Below are positions 58,625 through 64,000 of a stretch of 64,000 nucleotides of DNA, in pieces; positions within the stretch are counted from its first letter, which is position 1, and every line of letters begins with the position of its first letter. The notes below the pieces were generated by a model. The model made no database searches and was not told the origin of the DNA. It worked only from the letters and a program-made list of their open reading frames with translations. The translations under genes and the position numbers were made by a program. Source of the stretch: Brucella oryzae (GTDB lineage: Bacteria; Pseudomonadota; Alphaproteobacteria; Rhizobiales; Rhizobiaceae); NCBI GenBank assembly GCA_012103035.1, contig JAAVLL010000003.1, positions 62,001 through 126,000 on the forward strand. The letters run 5' to 3'.

Positions 58625-59024
58625 GCGAAATGAAGATCCGTGGCTGAGGATGTAACTGAAGACTGTCCACGGAAATTATTTGCTGCGTAGTTAAAACGTA
58701 CTTCTGAAAAAGTCTTAAGAGTCCCAAGGTCTGTTTCAGTCGCGGTCGATGTCTGAAAGGCAATACGATAAGAGTATCCCCATCCGGATCGTTCGCGTCC
58801 ATTATAGGCGTCATCCCCAGCTTTTACGTCATGGCGCAAATAGCCATGAATTCGCAGACAAGTTTCTGTTCCTGGTAGATAGAAATAGCCAGCACCATAA
58901 GCGTCACAAACGCGTACATATTCCACATTCTCAGGTTCAGGTGCGATGACTGAATCAGAAGCCTGAACAGCATTTTTGTGAGTACCAAAACTGCACAGCT
59001 TGTTAATAACGCGCGATTTTTCAT
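58625..59024 (-). pseudogene. Omp2-type porin, N-terminal part only
   Basis: From ATG 59024 (MKNRALLTSCAVLVL, signal) with a shift in the A-run near 58978; then SDSVIAPEPENVEYVRVCDA, YGAGYFYLPGTETCLRIHGY and LGTLKTFSEVRFNYAANNF. This is the start of a Brucellaceae Omp2 porin, with the two conserved Cys. It is cut at the right end of the IS6 element after about 130 residues, so the barrel is incomplete. Confidence 0.88.
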
Positions 59025-59267
59025 TTTAACTCCAGTGAGTGCATAGCATCCAGTTTCTTGCCGATTCAGTTTCGACCCAAAAACATGATCCTTATATTCA
59101 AGAATATATTGTAATGTAATTACATAACGAGCACATTTTTGCTCATTAAATGGTTTTTCCACCTTCATTTTATTTATTGTGCAGCGGAGAAGAAATCTTG
59201 GAGACCTGAATGAACAAAGACGATAGTTTAAGTTGAAAGGTTGAAACCTCTGCTGCATTTTCGATGG
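59025..59267 (-). promoter_or_regulatory. AT-rich upstream region of the truncated porin
   Basis: About 240 strongly AT-rich bases between the porin start and the end of the pheS-like gene. It should carry the porin promoter. There is no further recognisable element. Confidence 0.4.
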
Positions 59268-60351
59268 TTAATCAGGCATATGATGCCTGCGAGATGCCTC
59301 AAATAGGGTCGGCAAATCCAGCGGTCGGAAGCCATAATGTTTTAACCAGCGTATATCGGCGTCGAAAAGCTCGCAGATCTGGCATGCCATATTTGAGCAT
59401 GGCGATGCGATCGATTCCCATTCCCCAAGCAAAGCCTTGATATATATCCGGGTCCAGACCGCAGTTTTGCAGCACCTTCGGATGTACCATTCCGCAACCA
59501 AGGATCTCCATCCATTTGGTGCCTTGTCCGATGCGCAGTTCTCCATCCTCTGTCGAACACAGGATGTCTGCTTCCATTGACGGCTCCGTAAAAGGGAAGA
59601 AGGATGGCCGGAAGCGCATTTTGAGATGCTCTACCTCAAAAAGGCTTTGAGAAAGTTTTCCAGCACCCATTTCATGTGTCCCATATGGGCGCTTTTATCT
59701 ATGACAAGGCCCTCAAGCTGATGAAACATTGGCGTATGTGTCTGGTCGCTGTCGTTGCGATAGGTCCGGCCAGGTATAATGACACGGATCGGCGGCTGAA
59801 TCGCTTCCATTGTTCTGATCTGTACCGGCGACGTATGTGTGCGCAAAACTTTGCGTTGCCCATTGGCGTTTGCGTTCATGAAAAATGTATCATGCATTTC
59901 ACGGGCGGGATGGCCTTCGGGGAAATTGAGCGCGGTGAAATTATAGAAATCAGTCTCGATTTCCGGTCCTTCTGCGAGGGAAAACCCCATATCGGCGAAT
60001 ATAGCCGTGATTTCATCAATGACCTGTGACACAGGATGAATTCGACCGTGCGTTTCCGCACCTTGCCGTACCTGCAAACTTACGTCTATTTTCTCTGTAG
60101 CTAGTTTGGCTTGCCTGTTTAACCGCTTGAGATAAGACTTGCGTTCAGCCAATGCCGCTTGAACCTGATCCCTGATCTGGTTAATTTCGGCACCGCGAAG
60201 TTTACGATCTTCAATGGACAGCGAGCAGAGCGTCTTGAGCTGAGCTGTGATCACGCCCTGCTTTCCAAGTGCCTCGACGCGAATTGTCTCAAGCGCCTGT
60301 TCATCAGTGGCTGCAGAGATGCGGGAGAGGAAATCGTGAATGGTTTTGCAT
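59268..60351 (-). CDS. pheS: phenylalanyl-tRNA synthetase alpha subunit, paralogue
   Basis: About 360 residues. ATG 60351 needs one more A to enter the family frame ([16 protein letters not shown], then [20 protein letters not shown]). Class II core: [40 protein letters not shown], motif 2 [15 protein letters not shown] with [20 protein letters not shown] and [11 protein letters not shown], and motif 3 [21 protein letters not shown] shift near 59640 (TTFF-type [10 protein letters not shown]). No pheT follows. It may be a resistance or stress copy that pairs with the chromosomal beta subunit. It lies 55 bases after the flavoenzyme operon. Confidence 0.9.
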
Positions 60352-60406
60352 AGATTATCTCATGACCGCATTTTTCGCTGCCTGACTTTGTGGCATAGAA
60401 GCAATT

Positions 60407-61819
60407 TCACCTAAGGTTATCGGCGATCGGCATGCGTAAGCGCAAATGACCAACTTCATGCACGGCCACGCCTCGTTGCTCGGCGATAAGCTCGATCACG
60501 CTGGACCCGCATTGACGCCCCTGACATGGCCCCATGCCCGTTCGAAGATAGGCCTTGAGCTGATTGGGTCCCTGTACGTTGAGATCGCGTGCGACATCGC
60601 GAATTTGCTGAACGCGAACCTCTTCGCAACGACAAATGATTGTGGAGGGATCGCTGGGGCGCAGTATTTCTTGTGCCGGACGAAAGAGCCGATCAATAAA
60701 GCTGCGTCCGCGCGCTAGGCGTCTCAACCGTTTTGGAACGGAAGAGACAAGGCATCGCCGGTTACGACGTCAATCCGGCCAAGGGCTTTTGCTGCGGATA
60801 CCGCAGCCAGTTTTCCGCGGATGGCAGCACTGGGGCTCCGGCGATACCTGCACCGTCACCAGCAATTGCTATGCCGTCAACAGAGGAATTAAGCCGCGTA
60901 TCAACCACGGGCGACCAGCCATGAATGGATTCATTCAAACCAGTTCGCAACCCAACGCACTGGCCATATTGATGTTCGGAATGACGCCTTGATGTAGAAG
61001 GACCTGATCGCAGTCAATAGTTTCTTCCCGGCTTTTGCTGATAAAGGTGATGGCCTGAACGCGATCATTGCCCGTGATCTTCAGGTTGGTAACATTACTT
61101 CGCACCGGCAAGGAAAACCGGCTTTTTAGAAGAAGCTTGAGGCCATAAAAGCATAATCCGAAAGTAGGAATTCCGGCAACTTTGGCAGGGCTGCGGTGAA
61201 ATTACAGCGTGGTGTGGTATCCAGCACGGCAACGATGTTAGCACCAGCCCGCTTGAGCTGATCGGCGAGCAAGAGTAGTAAAGGTCCGCTGCCGGCAATT
61301 ATGGTCCGCCCTTGTGGTACGAGCGGAAGCTTTAAGCGCGATCTGCGCCGAGCCTGCTGTCATGACACCTGGCAGAGTCCATCCCGGTATGGGAAACGGC
61401 CGTTCCAGTGCGCCGGTCGCTAGTATGATCCTTTTCGTCTGAATCAAACGCGCTTTGCCATTTCGGGATAATCCGATTTCAAAATGGTTCGGTTCGATCA
61501 ATGCGCCTTCATCGTCGCGGGCGGGCTCAGCTGACCAGACGGTGGTTTCAGGCGTATAATCAACAGTCGCTCTTTGAAATTCCTCCGCAAGCGCCAATCC
61601 CTCCCAGTAAGCTGGCCCAAGAACGTCACGCTGCTTTACCGGGCTTGTGGTAATGGCGCGATATATTTGTCCGCCAAGGTTGAGATTTTCGTCTGCCACA
61701 AGTGTTGTCAGGCCCAGTTCGCTCGCCGTGGCGGCTGCCGCAAGCCCAGCCGGTCCTGCTCCGACGATAACGAGGTCGTAAAGCTCCGCCACACCATCAA
61801 GATTTTCGATCCGGTTCAT
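60407..61819 (-). CDS. FAD/NAD(P)-oxidoreductase subunit with C-terminal BFD-like [2Fe-2S] domain (HcnB/OoxA-like)
   Basis: About 470 residues. ELYDLVIVGAGPAGLAAAAT binds FAD; IILATGALERPFPIPGWTLP is typical of HcnB/OoxA/D-hydroxyproline dehydrogenase alpha subunits. After shifts near 61300 and 61120 come the NAD-like part, VIPNINMASALGCELRTGLN and DGIAIAGDGAGIAGA. A shift near 60790 leads to the C-terminal STIICRCEEVRVQQIRDVAR with LRTGMGPCQGRQCGSSVIEL, four Cys of a BFD-like cluster. It pairs with the next two subunits to oxidise an imino acid, opine or amine. Confidence 0.88.
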
Positions 61820-62157
61820 GGACGGGTTTTCTCCAATGCGTCGAGGGTGCGAGGACCATGCTGTGTTTTGACGACCATTCCCTCGCGTAGGGGCGTGAGG
61901 CAGGCTTGGCGATTGCCAACGCCGTCAACGACGACCAAACATTCAAAGCAGACCCCCATGAGGCAATAGGGACCGCGGACGCTTCCTGAAATCGGGGTCT
62001 TGCGGAACGCACTGACACCGTTGGCCAGAAGAGATGCCGCAAGAGTGTCGCCATTGCGTCCGCGCATCGGACGACCGTCGAAACTAAAGGCGACCGTCGC
62101 TTCGCGTGATTGATTGGTTGCATCACGGGTTGGGTGATCGTTAATGGGCCGGAACAT
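61816..62157 (-). CDS. (2Fe-2S)-binding subunit (HcnA/OoxX-like)
   Basis: 113 residues and intact. VAFSFDGRPMRGRNGDTLAA, SLLANGVSAFRKTPISGSVR, GPYCLMGVCFECLVVVDGVG and RQACLTPLREGMVVKTQHG hold the four Cys of a plant-ferredoxin-type cluster as found in HcnA-like gamma subunits. Its start overlaps the end of the upstream FAD gene and its stop overlaps the next ATG (ATGA). Confidence 0.92.
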   Translation of the reverse strand: MFRPINDHPTRDATNQSREATVAFSFDGRPMRGRNGDTLAASLLANGVSAFRKTPISGSVRGPYCLMGVCFECLVVVDGVGNRQACLTPLREGMVVKTQHGPRTLDALEKTRP

Positions 62158-63266
62158 GGAACCTCTTCGGGGTGAATGGAGCCAGGGCTTCAGGCAACCG
62201 GGCGGTTTTGCGAGCGCGGGTCCGAGTGTCATTGCATGGACACCGGCAAGTGTTACGCCTGAGTGACAGCTTGTAACGAAAGCTGGTGGATCATCGTCGG
62301 TCTGATCGTAGATCGGAAATCCGTCAGGGCTCATAACGCGCAGCGCCGACCATGTCCGCACCACATTGAGATGCTGCAGCAGCGGAAACATCTGTATTGC
62401 CCTGTCCGCCATCACGGACAGAACGCCGGTGCCGGTAATGTTTTCGAAGCCGACATCTTCCTTGCTGTCGCCGATCATGACACCACCTTCGTTCGTCTGG
62501 CGGATCGTGACCATTGGATTATCCAGAAAGGAGCCGTCTTCTCGGTGACGATCAATTGCCCTCGACTGGGCTTTACCGGAGCATCGAGACCGATCATCGG
62601 CGCAAGCCGAGCATTACCGAGACCTGCGGCAAGAACCAGCTTTCTTGATCGAACCTCACCCCATTGCCCTTTATATTGTAGCCTTGCAATGTCCGTTCGA
62701 TAGTCTCGACGGGATGTGCAGGGCGGTATTCACTGCCCTTTATGGTGAGGTATGTATGCAGGGCGCGCATGAGCAGAAGTGGATTGGCATGGCCATCAAG
62801 CGGACTAAAGACGGCACCTTCAACCTTGTTGCCAATATGTGGTAGCCGTCTCTTCACCTCGTCATGGTCAGTATCTGATAGGGAAAATGCATTGTATCGG
62901 GCTGAGCGTGAAATTGCTTTAGTTTCGTCAGTCGCGCGTCGATTTCTTTTTGGGAAAGACAGAGCGTAAAGCCGCCGGGTTGCCGATGGGCGACATCAAT
63001 GCCGGTTTCATCGTGCAGAATAGCTGCCAGTTCGTTCCATTCCTTGGCGGAACGCTGTGTCCAGGCCGAATAGGGCGGCAGGGTTAGCCCTTTGATTGCA
63101 CCCATACTAAAGCAAAATTGCTGCGGGAGGCACGAAATGCAATGTCGCCTTCATCGAGCAGAATGACGCTTTCGCCGCTGCGTGCGAGGCCGAATGCGAT
63201 CGAGGCTCCCACGATACCGCCGCCCACGACAATTGTTTCTGCTTCTGTCATTTTATAGTGCGACAC
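62141..63266 (-). CDS. FAD-dependent oxidoreductase, DAO family (HcnC/OoxB-like)
   Basis: About 375 residues. [20 protein letters not shown] is the FAD motif. Shifts near 63100, 62860 and 62640 split [40 protein letters not shown] and [18 protein letters not shown] parts. Then [40 protein letters not shown] and [20 protein letters not shown] are the DAO C-terminus. A last shift near 62215 leads to [18 protein letters not shown] and a stop at 62141, inside the next gene. Beta (catalytic) subunit of the three-part flavoenzyme. Confidence 0.9.
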
Positions 63267-63374
63267 GTTGTTTCTTTCAGCTTTGCGACCGGCATCTCTA
63301 TGGGCTTAAGTGAGAGAATGGGCGTGGTATCTGCGCTCTTCAATGAGCCCCACGCATAGATCAATTACCTGCTG

Positions 63375-64000
63375 TTATAGGCAGGTTGCGAGCAGCGATT
63401 TCTGAACGGCTATGCCTATTTGTAAAAGCGCATAATCGCGTTGATTATGGCCGATGAGCATCATGCCAACGGGTGCGCTATCGGGTGGCTGGATCGGTAT
63501 TGTCAACGCAGGCAGATCAAGGAAGTTTGCCAAATTACAGTTGCGTAAAATAAGGGCGCTCATGGCTTCAAAGGCTTGCGGTGTCTCAACATCGGCAATG
63601 AGTGGCGCAACCACCGGGCAGGTCGGCATGACGATAGCATCATATGCCTGAATCTTCGTGCGCACCGCTACAGTAATCGCCTGCCGTTGTCGTAGTGCGT
63701 CAATATAATCGGTGGCGCTGATGGATGCGCCTTTGCGCAGACGCGCGAGAAAGATCGGATCGATGCGTTCGGGATGGCTGGTAATGAGATTTCGATGAAT
63801 GGAAAATGCTTCAGCCGGGGAAATTCCACCTCGGGCATTGAGATCGCGAATATTCATTATTTCCGGCAGGCTTATATGAGAAAGAACGGCACCTTTCTCC
63901 GACAACCTCGTCAATGCCGCTGAAAATGCCTGCGCAACTTCGGGCAAAAGGTCTTTCAACGGTTCTCCGTCGATGATGGCGATACGAAGTCCCTTGAGAG
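63375..64000 (-). CDS. amidase-family hydrolase, C-terminal part (5' end beyond window)
   Basis: Open to the window edge: LKGLRIAIIDGEPLKDLLPE, VAQAFSAALTRLSEKGAVLS, ISPAEAFSIHRNLITSHPER and YDAIVMPTCPVVAPLIADVE with LRNCNLANFLDLPALTIPIQ, the C-terminal half of the amidase signature (GatA-like) family. The Ser-Ser-Lys triad would lie outside the window. About 108 bases upstream of the flavoenzyme operon on the same strand, it may release the amine or amino acid that those subunits oxidise. Confidence 0.9.
   Translation of the reverse strand, partial: LKGLRIAIIDGEPLKDLLPEVAQAFSAALTRLSEKGAVLSHISLPEIMNIRDLNARGGISPAEAFSIHRNLITSHPERIDPIFLARLRKGASISATDYIDALRQRQAITVAVRTKIQAYDAIVMPTCPVVAPLIADVETPQAFEAMSALILRNCNLANFLDLPALTIPIQPPDSAPVGMMLIGHNQRDYALLQIGIAVQKSLLATCL

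Noticed and set aside
1..64000. CRISPR arrays, tRNA or rRNA genes
   Set aside because: No regularly spaced direct repeats and no cloverleaf or rRNA-like stretch was found on reading either strand.

Overview
The window looks like part of a large repABC plasmid or secondary replicon of a Brucella/Ochrobactrum-type alphaproteobacterium (Rhizobiales). The support is a repA-repB pair at the left edge with three identical 16-bp parS palindromes, a truncated Omp2-type porin, a rhizobial intergenic palindromic repeat, a DUF1612/RHE_PE00001-type plasmid gene, and a FNR-type box in front of an arginine deiminase operon. The species is inferred from gene style only.

Layout. 0-2.5 kb: repB (cut by the window edge), repA and the parS/promoter region. 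2.5-8 kb: a hydrolase, a small periplasmic protein, an IS3 element with its target duplication that is itself split by an IS110/IS1111-type element, and an immunity-like protein. 8.8-11 kb: a SulP anion transporter with an XRE regulator. 11-13 kb: a ParD/ParE pair and a serine recombinase. 13.4-19.7 kb: a patatin lipoprotein, a DUF4105 protein, an HdeD-like/NC-motif fusion protein, an MFS exporter and a DUF4239-like membrane protein. 19.8-23.2 kb: a four-gene operon in which antitoxin, PIN toxin and a second antitoxin precede a tyrosine recombinase, divergent from a DUF1612 gene. 23.2-27.1 kb: IS5, a LysR/alcohol dehydrogenase pair and two exported proteins. 27.1-31.4 kb: a Tn3-family element with 50-bp inverted repeats, lying between an integrase remnant and a truncated luxR. 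31.4-38.6 kb: a LuxR regulator divergent from a likely catabolic operon (N,N-dimethylformamidase-like hydrolase, nitrate/sulfonate-type ABC importer, HisD-like dehydrogenase). 38.6-51.2 kb: a segment bounded by two inverted identical IS6-family copies, holding an ECF importer with a phosphoribosyltransferase, a UvrD-type helicase, two toxin-antitoxin pairs, WGR proteins, an AbiEii remnant and a partial ISL3 element. 51.2-56.5 kb: arcC, arcB, arcA and a YfcC-type transporter read as one operon behind a FNR box. 56.5-59 kb: a second partial ISL3 element, another IS6-type element and the porin stump. 59.3-64 kb: a PheS paralogue behind an HcnABC/octopine-oxidase-like three-subunit flavoenzyme and an amidase.

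Most long genes are broken by single-base shifts, and a large share of these sit at homopolymers where restoring one base gives the family sequence. They occur equally in repA/repB, transposases and metabolic genes. I therefore read most of them as base-calling errors rather than gene death and give gene spans across the shifts. True truncations are those at IS boundaries: luxR, porin, IS5 halves, ISL3 copies, AbiEii and the integrase remnants.

Functionally the window combines replicon maintenance (RepAB/parS, several toxin-antitoxin pairs, recombinases) with accessory metabolism: a LuxR-linked amide or organosulfur route, anaerobic arginine fermentation, and amine or opine-like oxidation. 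It has been heavily rearranged by at least eight insertion elements.
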